This document shows, one piece after another, positions 22,870 through 34,291 of a DNA stretch of 64,000 nt. The translations under genes were made by a program, and so were the position numbers. The notes under the pieces are model-generated. The model saw nothing but the letters and a program-made list of their open reading frames with translations, was not told the origin of the DNA and did no database searches. Origin of the DNA: Simmondsia chinensis (lineage: Eukaryota; Streptophyta; Magnoliopsida; Caryophyllales; Simmondsiaceae); assembly GCA_018398585.1 (NCBI GenBank), contig JAGTTD010000008.1, positions 23,459,172 to 23,523,171 of the forward strand. Direction: 5' to 3'. Position 1 is the first letter of the stretch, and each line of letters begins with the position of its first letter.

Positions 22870-24240
22870 ACTAATAGTGGTACTTGGATAGTGGTTGCTT
22901 AAGACATATGAGCGGAGACAAATCCAAGTTCACTTCAATCATGCCAAGAAAAGGAAATGACACTTTTAATGACAATAGGGAAAAAAAAAAATTCTTTGTT
23001 ATTGGTAACACTACGTCTAACTCTTCTTCTTGTATTGACGATGTTTTACTTGTTAAAGGTCTCAAGCATAATTTTCTAAGCATTAGTCAATTATGTGATA
23101 AAGGTTATTATGTAAACTTTGAGTTATCTAGATGCATAGTTAAACATACTAAAACAAATGAAATATTGCTTGTTCGTCTACGATGTGAAAATATCTATGT
23201 GATTGATCTTGATTGTTTAGATTCATTAAAATGATTGTGTTTTGGAAAATGATTCTTTGATTTTTAGAAGATTTGGACATGCTAGTATGGACTTGATTTC
23301 AAAACTTTCAAAAATTGATCTTGTTAAAGGATTACTAAAGCTAAAATTTGAAAAAGATCATATTTGTGATGCATGTCAGTATGGAAAACAAACGAGATCT
23401 TCATTCAAACCCAAGAATATAGTTTCAACATCAAGGCATCTTGAACTCTTATGTATAGGCTTGTATCGTCCTACTCGACATTTAAGCCTTGGTAGAAAAC
23501 AACATGGACTGGTAATTGGTAATGCTTACTCTTGTTTTACTTGGTGCTTATTTCTTTCTCATAAAAGTGAATCATTTGATAAATTTGGAAAGTTTTACAA
23601 AAGTGTACAAAATGAAAATGATTTGAAAATCGTTTTAGTAAGAAGTGACCATGGAAGGGGATTTTAAAATGACGATTTTATAAAATATTGTGATTACTTT
23701 GGAATCGATCATAATTTTTTTGGCTCATAGAACTCCTCAACAAAATGGATTTGTTGAAAAGAAAAATAGAACTTTTTAAGAAATGGCAAGAATCATGCTT
23801 TGTTAAAATGATTTGCCAAAATAATTTTGGGCCAAAGCCATTAATACCGCTTGTTACGTTTTTAAATCGTGCTTTGATATGGCATATTTTGAAGGAAATA
23901 TTTTATGAACTTTATAAAGGTAGAAAACCAAATATTGCATACTTCAAACCTTTTGGGTGTAAATGCTTCATTTACAATAAAGGTAAAACAAACCTTAGTA
24001 AATTTGATTCACGAATTAATGAATGTCTTTTTATTGGATACTCTTTATAAGTATGTCATATAGGGTCTATAATAAAAAGACAAAGGCTGTAGAAAAGTCT
24101 ATGCATGTGGTTTTTGATGAAGCTAATGTGTTATTCTCTAGAATTTCTTATGATGATGATGATATAATAATCAAACTAATAAACATCAGGCCCTCATCCA
24201 AGGAGTAAGAAAAGGATCAACTCAAAGCTCCAATGGATGA
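22870..24240 (+). pseudogene. pol: SIRE-like protease and integrase
   Basis: The frame at 22884-23234 begins with the protease word WYLDSGCLRHMSGDKSKF (D-S-G catalytic triad) and runs through LKHNFLSISQLCDKGYYV into the pre-integrase domain. The frame at 23242-23667 has FGHASMDLISKL, CDACQYGKQTRSSF and RSDHGRGF, so the zinc-binding part and the second core aspartate are visible. After a stop, PQQNGFVEKKNRTF near 23735-23775 gives the third acidic residue. The C-terminal integrase words GRKPNIAYFKPFGCKCFI and INECLFIGYS follow. Near 24060-24110 it reads YNKKTKAVEKSMHVVFDEA. Sequence then joins a foreign LTR at 24269; no RT follows. Confidence 0.88.
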
Positions 24241-24268
24241 TTACCCGTTATACATAAATGACTTAGAT

Positions 24269-25439
24269 AGTTGGAAAACAATGGGGTCAATAAGCAATCT
24301 AAAACTTAACGCAAGTAAGATAAAGGAACTTGAATAGCTTAAGCCGAGTTAAGAGAAGAATTTACTGACCTCGAATAGAACTAATCCCAATAGGAGCGGA
24401 TTTCTCCTACATAGTAGTTACTCAAGAATTTTTACAAAACCAAGCTCATACTCAAGGAGCTAGGCTCAAGAAGAACAGAAACAAGACTAGGCTTGATCGA
24501 CACAGGTCTCAAGCTCTAGCGAGCAAGTGAAACCACATACATAAAAGAACAAAGCCATGAATAGGTAATGGCAGTGAAAGGAATCAAACCGAAAAACTAC
24601 CACGTTGAGGAGTTCACCTCTGCCCTAAGTTGTTTATGCCCCCGCTACAATACATACTGGATCTCTGCCACTCCGAATCCTGAGGTTCACACAGCACCCA
24701 ACACAAGATTGTACTCTCGGATGATGCATTAGAGTATGCCCCAACTTGCTTGGTGACCAAAATGAGAAGAAGAACACAAAGAGAATTTCATAGTGGAAGA
24801 GGAGAGAAAACAGAGATTCTTTATTTCTGGGTTATGTGTTGAACAATGCCCAAAGCAGGGCATTTATAGGGAAAAATGCTTAACGTGCAAGCAAGAATTA
24901 GTCATGGATTGTGGGTAAGAAATTTGACCTCAATTAGGAAGATGGCGGATATAGAGGAGCAAAAAATTCGAGCACAGCGGTTATGGAAGGAAATGTGCAG
25001 AGTCAAAATGCATGTTCGAGCTCGAACTTGCAACCTTGAACTCGAACCTAGACGAATGGACATATGCTTGAGCATAACAGCCTTGAGGTTGGACACAGAG
25101 GGACACCTCGAGCTCAAGCTTGAACCCACGAGCTTGGGCATAGTCCTGAAACTTCCCTAGAGTTTGTTTACCATAAGTTAAACATATTTTCCATAAAAAT
25201 AAATGTCCAGATTAGAAAAAGTCCACACCACACCGCGATGAGCCGGCCATCTCAGCGAGGTGGGGAGAGCGTGCACGTGCGCAGTCCACTAAGCCCACTC
25301 TACGCCCCCTCAAGACTTTACCAAGTACAAGGAGAAGGGGATATATAAACTAGACCTCCCTCCACTATTCTTCCAATGTGAGATTAAGGCAAAACACAAG
25401 ATAGGAAAGACTGAAGCACACTATCCCAATATTCCAACA
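24269..25439 (-). repeat. 5' LTR of minus-strand copia
   Basis: It pairs with 15949-17160. Its first base is mutated (AGTTGGAAAA for TGTTGGAAAA). It ends at 25439 with ATTCCAACA, followed by the attga target duplicate. Confidence 0.85.
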
Positions 25440-25444
25440 ATTGA

Positions 25445-26354
25445 ATATTATTTAACAGCACTTAATTCCACTAAGTAAATATCGTTGTACTATAGAATTA
25501 AATATATTCATTCAAAAATTTCTAAATAACTTTTACTATCATTATTACGATCAACCCCTCTATTAGATATTTATGAGCAAAAATAATTTTAGCTATTATC
25601 GTTATTTTTCTCAAATCTTTCATCGTAGTTACTAATTCGCCCTTCTCGAACTATTCATCAATACAGAGAACAATTTATGTACTAATTTTAAATGTCAAAC
25701 ATATAGAATACTTTGCACAAAGATTCACGAATTTTTTCGTATGCTTGCAGATCAACTAAAGGGACATCTTTATCCCTTAAAAGGCTACATATTCCACATA
25801 AAACCCCTGTTCCCACTACATTTCATGCCATTATTTAACGCTCGTGAGATTTAAGTCAATGCGTAGTGACTAATTTCTTTTAGCACATCAAAGCAACGAA
25901 CAATCTGTGCACAAGGTCAGACTATTTCCTGGATTTAGAGCTATTGTCTTACAAAAATAATTATTTCTAATAGTAGTTACGAAACAAATAACTCAGGCGG
26001 TCTTGCTCAGTGTTTCAATCTTATAGACAACACTATCCCCATACACATGACTAAGACAAGTCATCTAAAGTATCATATTATATTCTTATTAGACAAGTTG
26101 TTCAAGCTCATCACTGACTACGAACATACTTTGATAACATACCACTAATTTGATTAAAGTCTATCTGTAACTCAATCTCATTGATTACTTAAACTAAACT
26201 TGGCATGTCATATTAGACTATGTCCATATCATGTAATGTTTTATGAAACAATCACACTCGTACAATATAATTAAATAATAAATAAATAAAACAGTTTTAT
26301 TTATTTAATATTTGAAACTAACTAATTAAATTTTCCAGAACACTAATTCCAACA
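25445..26354 (-). repeat. Copia solo LTR (copy C), right part
   Basis: It resumes the LTR interrupted at 15948. Words shared with copies A and B include cttaattccact, gtcaaacat..agaatactttg and tgactaagacaagtcatcta. It ends ttccaaca at 26354. Confidence 0.72.
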
Positions 26355-26359
26355 TAAAC

Positions 26360-27455
26360 AAGGACTAGGCCGTTGTTGTAGGCTGTACTTGAGTTGGTAA
26401 AGAAAGATCATGTTGCACCTGGTAAATTTGAAGGATTCACCATCCCTTCCGAGAGAACTTCTGACTTCATGCACTGGATGCATTGACTTGCGGTGACTAA
26501 TCTCATCTTGAATGAAAACCTTACATACTAGGGTCATATATATTTTTATGACTCTTTTATTTAAATTTTTCTCTCTGCAATTTCTAGCCCAGTTTCAAAA
26601 TTTAAAAAAAATTTTAATGTCACACTTAATATTAAGACCGTTAATTTTACGTTAAAAAAAATAAGAAATTACCAAACTACTCCCAAAATTTTTGTAGTTT
26701 TTTCTCTTTTTTCTTTGTGCTTCAATAATTTAAATATTTTTTTCAAATAATTCGGATTTTTTCTGTGATTTGTAGCCAATCTTATTATTTTAAACTACAT
26801 TTTCAGCTATTTCTATAGTTATTTTGGCATTTTTCCTATACTCAAATTATTAAAAATTTTGGCTTGAAATAATTGTGGTTTTTCTGTTACTCATAGCTAA
26901 CCTTAAAATTTTTAATTATTTTTTCAACTCTTTCTTTAATTTTTTTCAATTTTTCCCTTAAATTTTTAGAAATTTTTCTGTAATAATTGGGACTTTTTAA
27001 TGAATTATAAAAAATTTTATATATGAAAGATAATTTTTATTTTTATGTGGCAAAAGGCTATAGTAATGCGCCAAACTTTTAACAATTTTACAAATTCAAA
27101 TGCGAATGATAATTTACAAAATGCATTTAATATAATTTAATTAATTAAGTTAAACTTGGTGTTTTAATACATTTATACCCAAAAATGCGACGTTTTATTT
27201 GATGGAAGATTAACGACGTTAGCATTAGACGTAACATTGAAAATTTAGAAAAGTTAAATAGTTTTTTTAAAAATGCAGATAAATCTAGGTGGTTTTAGTA
27301 TTTTAAAAAAAAAAAAAAAAAAACGCAAAACCTTTTTATTCTAAACTAAAATATTGTTGTATTTTTATTTCGTTGGTAATCGACATTTTTTGTGCTTTCC
27401 CGTATACTTAGGGAAGCTTTCAAGGGTTGTAAAAGAACTGCATTAGAAATCACTT
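26360..27455. other. Very AT-rich spacer, no gene
   Basis: Homopolymer-rich sequence (long A run near 27307-27323). No recognisable protein or clear terminal repeats. Confidence 0.6.
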
Positions 27456-27510
27456 TGTTGGAAAAATCCATAAATTGAACACAAGCGAAAGCAAAATATG
27501 AACAATATCA

Positions 27511-28378
27511 GAGTCGGTTCCCAAAATAATGATGAAAAATAAAAAAATAAAAAAAATAATGCCAAAAAATAAATAATTACCAATTTACTGTTGAACCGCG
27601 TTTAGAAAACGCGGTTCACTCTAAAAATAACCGAATTAGTTTATTCTAGTTATAAAACACGTCTTTAAGACGCGTTTCACGTGAAAATAAACCGTGTTCG
27701 CGGTTGATTTGAAGATAAACCGCGTCTCTAAGACACGGTTCATATAATAAACCGCGTCTTTAAGATGCGGTTGATTTGAAACTAAAACGCGTCTTAAAGA
27801 CGCGGTTCATATTATTGTAAAAGACAAGTCTTGAAGTTAAGGACGCTCACGCTCGAAACGAATTCAAAATGAAATGGCTGAAATGAATATACACGAAGGG
27901 TCACACGTAGATTTTGTTAGAGAAAATGTCATAATGTATTGACATGCAAGATGAAAAAGGAGCACGAGGCTCGGTTAGCAGCAAGTAGCAGTGAAATATA
28001 TGACGGTAATATTTATTTATGTTTCATTTTTTTGAACATTTATTTATGTTTTATTTATATTATTTTTTATATAGTAGTTCCTTATTTATATATATCTATT
28101 AGTTTGTTATTTATGTTTTTTAACTCATAAAGCAATATAACCGCGTTTACTAAACGCGGTTAATATGATAGTAAACCGCGTTTACTAAACGCGGTTTATG
28201 CTTTATATAATTTTTTGTTCTTGATGCGGTTATTTTTACATATAACCGCTTTTTTTGAAAGCGGTTTAATATAACCGCGTTTATAAAACGCGGTTCAACA
28301 GTAGATTGGTAAATATTTATTTTTTAGCATTATGTTTTTTATTTTTTTATTTTTCAGCATTATTTTGGGAACCGACTC
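27511..28378. mobile_element. Mutator-like non-autonomous element (MITE) with internal palindromes
   Basis: The ends are inverted repeats of about 100 bases starting GAGTCGGTTCCCAAAATAAT on the left (27511 on) and the complement on the right (to 28378). A perfect 9-bp duplication acaatatca flanks it (27502-27510 and 28379-28387). A 9-bp duplication with long TIRs starting with G points to Mutator-like elements. The 868-bp interior has no transposase. It has two clusters of imperfect palindromes on the theme aaccgcgt..acgcggtt. A 63-aa frame at 27939-28130 is hydrophobic and not recognised. Confidence 0.85.
27594..28297. repeat. Array of imperfect CGCG palindromes inside the MITE
   Basis: At least nine hairpin-forming units: about 27594-27616, 27654-27677, 27690-27708, 27716-27741, 27748-27772, 27780-27808, 28138-28164, 28172-28198 and 28274-28297. 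Typical forms are aaccgcgtttactaaacgcg and acgcgtcttaaagacgcg. A central stretch of about 330 bases (27810-28137) is free of them. Confidence 0.85.
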
Positions 28379-28887
28379 ACAATATCAACGAATCAACACA
28401 CTAGATTTTTATGTAGAAAACCTCTCTCAATTAGAAGAAAAAACCACAATATAATCGAACGTCAAACTCTCTATTTGATTTTGGAATTGCAGTCTCTAAT
28501 TGAACCCAAAACCCAATATTCCCAAATCCCCAGCTCTCTCTTTAATATAACTTCTACATAACATGCCACCAATCTCTTAAAACGTAACTTTCAAAAGACG
28601 AAGCTACAAAAACTCTCCAATCTCTCTATCAAACATCTTCCCCACCTGTCTGGGTGCCCCCTTGGGCATCTCTTTATAAAACCATTAAACTCTTACATCT
28701 TTCCTCTCTTTTTTTCCACCTAAAATAATAACTCTTAACCTCTATTTATAATTGAGTTATACAATTATAATCGTAATCAAATTTTAATTAGATTAGGTAA
28801 CTAAATCATATCAAATATTCTTCCAAATTATATCTAAATAAGATAAAATAAATATTAATTTTAAGATAAATAATATCGTAACATTCT

Positions 28888-29640
28888 TGGTGTGAAAAAA
28901 GAACAAAACAAGTGATCCCCACATAAATAATTTAACAGCTTTACTTTCAGAAAAGGGGTGGAGCCATCATTATTGTCTCCCCTAATTTGGTCGATGCTCT
29001 TAAAAGTCTGAATCCAAAGCACGCCTGTTAAACAAAGTGAGAAAGGTGCTTCCCGCGATGTCCATCTCATTTATGTCATTTATGTTTCCCGTTATTTAAT
29101 ACTACGTTCGCTCTGCCGTTAAAAGAATTGAATATTTAAGGCTAATACTATTGTATCCTTTTTAACTTCATTTGACTGCTAAATTAAATCTATCTTATAA
29201 ATTTTTTTACTTTAAATGGGGTTAAAATCATTGTATTACACCTACTAAGGTGATGTCTGTAGCCATAGGTGGGAAAAAATTTTCATAAGTTGTTTCTGAC
29301 TTTGAAATTTTGGGAGATTATAAAAAATATTTATATATTTAAAAATTAATTTAAATTTTTAATATTTGAATATTATAAAACTATATAAATATTTATAAAT
29401 TTTTTTTACATATATTAAAATTGTGTATATATACAAAATATACTATAGATATTTTAGAAAACATTGCAAATGTTGTTAACATAATATTCTATTATGATGT
29501 TACTCGCATACATTATATAGGGACTTTATTATAATTTTTTCTATATAATTTACTCTATATACATGATATATCAAAAACCCTGTTGGGTATGCTCGCAATA
29601 GTATTCTTTTACATAATATCAAAGCAAATGAACCCTAATT
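28888..29640. other. AT-rich spacer, no gene
   Basis: Mostly A/T, with tatata-rich sequence near 29390-29560. No protein similarity noticed. Confidence 0.55.
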
Positions 29641-30400
29641 CGCGGCAACCCCGCCCACCTTGATTCTCTCCTCTTTCTCCCCACCAACAACCCCACTTCA
29701 TCCCCGCCCTCCATAGCAGCGTTATCTTCCTCCCCACTTCGTCGCTACCCTTCGTAGCGGCTTCCCTTCTTCATCTGTCGTTGCCGACTTCACCGCTAAC
29801 CCTAGCGATGTTCCTGTATTATCTAGTGGCCCAATTGTGCTTTGCCTGGTGGTTCTATTCCCTAGACTCCGGTATCAATGGCAACACCACCTCCATCACC
29901 GACTCAGCCCTTCCTCATATCAGTCATGCCGTTCCTTCCCTCAGTACGGTGCCGACGAGCCTAATTGCCTCCCAGTCTCACCTCCTCCCCCGCCCCCCCC
30001 CCCCCCCCCCCCCCCCCCCCGCCCCCGCCATGCCACTGTAGATCGACATCTCAGCCACCACTCCTTAACTTAGGGTTTTCCGCATGGCATTTCCTCTACC
30101 TCTCTTCGTCTTCCCAACCCCCATGGTGGATTTCGTACTCTATTGTCGAACTCACCCTTCACTTACGTGTCATCTACCCTTCTCATGTCTTACCCATCCT
30201 AGTCAAGTGTTCGCCATGCCTATGGTGCGTCGATCATACCAATCATCTCCCCTGAACACACTCTCTCTGCCTCTCAATCGTCACTAGTCTGGTTATAGTT
30301 AAACTTGAGTCTGCCACTGACTACCCAGCTTGACGCGAGCAGATTTCAATGATCCTTTGTTCTCATCATGTCAAGGGTTTTGTTGATGGCTCAACCCTAC
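29641..30400 (+). other. Pyrimidine-rich stretch before a copia protease
   Basis: The position suggests copia gag or leader DNA, but no gag motif is readable. A run of 28 C lies at about 29993-30020 and yields proline-rich frames in several phases that I regard as spurious. Confidence 0.4.
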
Positions 30401-30401
30401 T

Positions 30402-30840
30402 GACTACACGTGGTACTTGGACTTTGGTGCATCGAATGATATGACTTCAAGATCAGGAGTTTAAAATATTTATAGTCATGCGTCGGTTCTAAGTTTATTA
30501 AAGTTAGCGATGTTTTGTTACTTCCTAATTTACATGTTGGTTCTTCCACTATACACACAAAGTCCTACCCCTTGTTACTGTCCAATGTCCTTCTTTTTCC
30601 TGGTCTTACTTATGACCTTTTATCCATTAAATAATTGTTCCATGACAATAACTTTATTGTTAAGTTTAACCCTTCTTCTTTTTGTTGTCAAGAACAAAGC
30701 TACTGGGACACCCTTATAAAGGATTCGCAATAATGGTCCACTATAGAGGCTTTCCCCACACCTCTTGGACTTGTGGCATGGGCAGTCGCCATTGAATTCT
30801 GAAACAAGCACTTGGGGCATTTAGGAAATTTAGTTTTAGT
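30402..30840 (+). pseudogene. pol: Copia protease and pre-integrase remnant
   Basis: The plus strand reads WYLDFGASNDMTSRSGV near 30410-30460; copia proteases normally have D-T/S-G-A, so phenylalanine replaces the residue after aspartate. Next come LLSNVLLFPGLTYDLLSIK and, after a shift, words leading to a damaged pre-integrase HLGHLG. Stops are frequent. Gag is not recognisable upstream. Integrase and RT remnants follow in order to 33015. Confidence 0.7.
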
Positions 30841-30849
30841 GTCATGGTT

Positions 30850-31560
30850 GTTTACTTTCCGCTAGTTCTGGTTTGTTGAAAAGTTGTAATACATGTTCTT
30901 TAGGCAAGTCTCATTGACTTCCTTTTTCTCGTGCTATGCAAACCTTGCAGTTAATACATTCTGATGTCTGGCAAGCACCTATTGCAACAAATTCAGAATT
31001 TCGGTATTATGTTATTTTTATTGATGATTTTTCGCAATTTTCGTGGCTTTATCCAAATGCGACAGAGTGACGAAATTTTCTCTTTATTTTTTGATTTCAA
31101 AACCTTTTTTGGAAACCAGTTTGTTTGTACCATCAAATTTCTTCAATGTGATAGGTGCCTCGAGTTTGACAATCACAATATATTTTCTTTTTTGTCAATC
31201 CCATGGCATCCAATTGTGTCTATCCTGTCCTAATACTCCACAACAACGAGGGGTGGAGGAATGGAGGCATCATCATATAAGTGTAATTTTATGGATGATA
31301 CTTTTTCAATCTCATTGACCACCCTTGTTTTGGGCTGATCTTACCTACATTACTTGTTTTATCATCAACCGTTTAACAATGGAAAATTATAGTACTTTTC
31401 ACGTCTTTGGGTACCACTCCCCCTATGGCTCATAAATTATCGCCTCCTTCTCTACCCCATGTCATCCTTGGGTATGCCTCACATTATAAAGGATATCATT
31501 GTCTTGACCCCGTCATAGGTGGTGTCCATAGCATGTACATTTTATAGAAAATCCTTACCC
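30850..31560 (+). pseudogene. pol: Copia integrase remnant
   Basis: In the plus strand CSLGKSH and PFSRAMQTLQLIHSDVWQAP give the zinc-binding end and the first core aspartate. RYYVIFIDDFSQFSWLYP gives the next conserved stretch. The rest, with GYASHYKGYHCLDPVIGGVH, is the C-terminal part, read across several frames. Many stops show that it is long dead. A C run of about 12 lies at 31672-31683 in the following linker. Confidence 0.75.
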
Positions 31561-32117
31561 TGACTTAGTGCCTAGTTCAGTCGTGTTCCATCCGACAAGT
31601 TTGGTTCAGGTTCCCCTTCACATATCACCTATGTCTTTGCCACCGTCGTGTGGTCTGTACATGTTATCCCTCCCCCCCCCCCCAAATTGCTTGTCATTCC
31701 AACATCCCCAATCCTGCAGCCGGTTCCCTCTAACCAAGAGCTACTAGATACTCCGGCGTTGCCCACTTCTGCCGTGACTGAGGAATTTAAAGATGAAAAA
31801 CCCACATGTTTCTCGCAGCCATGGCCCTATTAATCTGGTGTATGTTATACTTTCATCTTTATTACCATGGTAGAGGGTGCACCATGCCATGACTCCAGTG
31901 CTTGCCCAAACTCATTGGCCAATGCTAACTTAGCTCCACGTGTTGCTAATGAGTCATCATTGGTCAGACCTTCTGGGTCTTCTATCCCAAAATGTTCATC
32001 CCTTTCGCACCGGGCTTAAAGATGAAACACACAAATCAAAACACATCCTATCCCTTTCCTTTAATACTTGTCATGCAAGAACCCCCATGTTTCTTGTAGG
32101 CTATTAAAAACCTTAAT
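31561..32117 (+). other. Linker between copia integrase and RT remnants
   Basis: Low-similarity linker as usual in copia pol. It holds the 12-C run and a 61-aa frame rich in proline at 31648-31833. Confidence 0.5.
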
Positions 32118-33015
32118 AGCAAGAGGTCATGGCCGAGGAATTTAATGCCCTAATACAGAACCACCCATGGGATCCTGTCCTACCATCTTTTTCTCATAAT
32201 GTGGTTGGTAGTACATACACTTACAAGGTTAAGTATAAACCTAATGGTTTGTTGATCATTTCAAAGCTAGACTTCTAGCCAAGGGTTTTCACAAAAGAGA
32301 GGGCTTTGACTATTTTGAAACCTTTAGTCTAGTTTTATGCCCATAGCCATCATATTTATTCTTGCCTTAGCAGTCACAAATTCTTAGTCCATTCGCCAAC
32401 TTGATGTAAAAAATGCATTTTTACATGGTTTTCTTACTGAAGAAGTTTATATGGAACAACCATAGGGCTTTATACAGCCGAAGTTTCCTAACCAGGTTTG
32501 CCTCTTGCAACAAGCTCTCTATGTGCTCAAACATGCACCTCGAGCTTGGTTTCATAGGTTTTATACGTTCCTCTATAGTTTGGGTCCCACTGCGGCAAAG
32601 TCAATCCCTCTGTATTTATACATCGACCTTCCAATGGGATTGTGTGTCTTCTGATTTAAATTAATGACATTATTGTTACTAGCACCAACTCTTCCCATTT
32701 ACGATGCCTCATTACCTCATTATCTACTAAGTCTGCTATGAAGGAAATTGGTCTTCTTCAGTATTTCCGTGGTGTTGAAGCCAAATCCTCTAGACACAAC
32801 GTTTTTCTCACTCGACACAAATACACCATTGACCTCCTAAGCAAGCATGGCAAGAACAAAGAAAAACTTGTGCAAATGCCTCTTCCTACCCGGGTGCTAC
32901 CATCTGTGACTGATGGTGGTCTACTTGATGATCCTACTGTGTATCGGAGTGTGGTAGGTGTTCTCTAGTAACTTAATATGACTCGTCCTTATATTTGTTA
33001 TGCTGTTAACCGAGT
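32118..33015 (+). pseudogene. pol: Copia RT remnant
   Basis: The N-terminal part reads MAEEFNALIQNHPWDPVLP and [21 protein letters not shown]-like and YFETFS-like words follow in broken frames. The catalytic YVDD position reads as a stop followed by NDIIVT near 32660, so the active site is lost. The frame at 32738-32968 (MKEIGLLQYFRGVEAKSS, then YRSVVGVL) covers the RT end and start of the connection, as in Retrofit/Ale-type elements. It ends abruptly near 33015 where unrelated Tat-like DNA begins. Confidence 0.8.
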
Positions 33016-33113
33016 TGCATGCTTCCAGCTCCTCAAGACATTGGTCAAAAGATCATCCTAGAGGCAAGAGGACCTTTATAGAGGTAAACTATTCCCTATA
33101 ATAGGTGATTTCA

Positions 33114-33830
33114 TCACTTGTGGGGATAAGGCGTTCTCCACAACAAAGCTTGAGCATAGTATACCAGCCATAAGGGTCCTCCTAGATGAATAGCATAGTT
33201 CTTAACTATGATATCCCTTAGGCATCCATGTACTTGGGCCAAGAATAATGGTCCTAGAGCCAAAGGACTAGTGCTAAAGGCCAGGTTTATTGCAACCGTC
33301 GTAAAAGATTTAAGCATAGGGTTATAAGAATTAGCAAAGAAGAACTTGTTCCAAAACAAGTAGAAAGAAAAATCTTCTTCGTTGGACCCTCATGCATAGT
33401 TATGACCTTCTATAATACAGAACTTAACAAAAGTTTCATAACCGGTGGTCACAGGGAAAGATGAGGTAAATACTTCAGCAACTATGGAAATAAAAGAATC
33501 AAGAGGCAGTTCATCCTCCCTTAAGAAAGACCTGTTAAGGCCACTATGTCTTCCAAGGTGATCCCAAGGAAGCCCTCAAGAGGGACAAAAGCATTATAAC
33601 AAATATTCCAACAATTAGTTAAGGATGTCATGATAGGAAAGTCATACTTAAGGGCAATCTTGGAGAGCTTGGTGGCTTTGTAGATATGAAGATCCGTCCA
33701 TTTTGCATAGTAGATGAGAGTCTAGAGGTCCACCCATTCAGTGTATTGCTTTTTCAAGAATGTCCATCCCTTGAAAGGGGGCAACCTGCTTCAAATATGT
33801 CTTCCTCCCCAAGAATGGCCTACAACAACT
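33114..33830 (-). pseudogene. Plant mobile domain (PMD)-like protein, antisense to Tat-like element
   Basis: On the minus strand two segments resemble plant mobile domains (the aminotransferase-like PMD family). The first, about 33820-33520, reads KGWTFLKKQYTEWVDL, ALKYDFPIMTSLTNCWN and NAFVPLEGFLGITLEDIVAL. The second, 33359-33114, reads MFWNKFFFANSYNP, SPLALGPLFLAQVHGCLRDI and GGPLWLVYYAQALLW. Stops and frameshifts lie between them. PMD function is not well defined; some PMD proteins act in gene silencing and many copies sit in transposons. It lies antisense, just before the polypurine tract and 3' LTR of a Tat-like element, where antisense reading frames are known in that group. The match is by eye. 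Confidence 0.6.
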
Positions 33831-34278
33831 GTGTGAAGTGAAGGAGATTCAACAGTATTTGGAAATATGCCCTCGAGGCTAGGGAGGCCAAAAGAAGGGT
33901 CTAGGATGGGCCCTTGGGCATGTAACTTGTAGAGTGAGGAGGGATCATTCTCAAGCATCTAGGAATGATCCTCCCTGATGGTATTGTGGTAAATAGGGTT
34001 TTGTAGCCTATCTAAGACCATTGAAACATGTGATTGAACAAGACGTGTCAATTACTCTATACCACCGCCAGCCTGAGGGATGGAAGCAGAAAATGCATAA
34101 GAGATTTGAGCCATTGTCAATGGTTTGAAGATTCTAAGGCCTCTAGGAACAAAGTTAGCAATGGAGAGAGAAGAATCAAAAGCTAAGACCAAGTGTTCAG
34201 GGCACTTGATCACAATGAGAAAAGAGCACAAAATGAAAAGTGAATTTTGAAATTGGAATCTGAAATTACCAACAGCTG
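33831..34278 (+). other. Tat-like internal region before the polypurine tract
   Basis: No protein recognised on either strand. It joins the antisense PMD frame to the 3' LTR. Confidence 0.5.
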
Positions 34279-34291
34279 AAAGGGGGGCATT
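34279..34291 (+). other. Polypurine tract of Tat-like element
   Basis: gaaaggggggcat followed by the LTR start tgtttaaacccc. The strong G run is typical of Tat/Ogre elements. Confidence 0.7.

Larger units (their letters stand above)
19149..24268 (+). mobile_element. Truncated SIRE/Maximus-like copia element
   Basis: A plus-strand copia element with a 5' LTR of about 1.4 kb, a degenerate iMet-type primer site, gag remnants, protease and integrase. It stops at 24268 where the LTR of the surrounding minus-strand element begins. RT, RNase H and the 3' LTR are missing. The LTR tail with repeated ttgtaaaggt words and a CCCCCTCTTAGATTG end, and a gag with an acidic coiled-coil C-terminus, fit the SIRE/Maximus lineage. 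The gag is itself interrupted by a Tat-like LTR. Confidence 0.78.
15949..25439 (-). mobile_element. Copia element on minus strand, interior replaced by a SIRE-like insertion
   Basis: LTRs at 15949-17160 and 24269-25439 pair along their length. The outer ends are TGTTGGAAAA and ATTCCAACA. The target duplication attga is perfect (15944-15948 and 25440-25444). On the minus strand a polypurine tract lies at 17161-17175 and an RNase H remnant at about 18690-18860, so the left LTR is the 3' one. No primer site is seen next to the right LTR, because a plus-strand SIRE-like fragment abuts it. The 5' half of this element, with gag, integrase and RT, is therefore gone. Confidence 0.88.
27456..28883. 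repeat. Possible copia-type LTR hosting the MITE
   Basis: Around the MITE, sequence reads tgttggaaaaatccataaat on the left and, after the MITE, agatttttatgtagaaaacc, words I associate with plant copia LTR starts. The right end (gtaaca at 28883) and a target duplication were not confirmed. Treat the boundaries as tentative. Confidence 0.3.

Noticed and set aside
26560..27440. Another MITE with long inverted ends in the AT-rich spacer
   Set aside because: Only weak inverted similarity between the two sides, no clear ends or duplication.
27594..28297. Palindrome array as a CRISPR array
   Set aside because: Units are variable palindromes with irregular spacing inside a TIR element with a 9-bp duplication in plant DNA.
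27456..28883. A firm LTR call around the MITE
   Set aside because: The right end and the target duplication do not match (cactt against ttctt), so it is listed only as tentative.
29781..30255. Proline-run proteins around the C28 tract
   Set aside because: The proline runs exist in three phases because the DNA is a C homopolymer; no conserved domain on either side.
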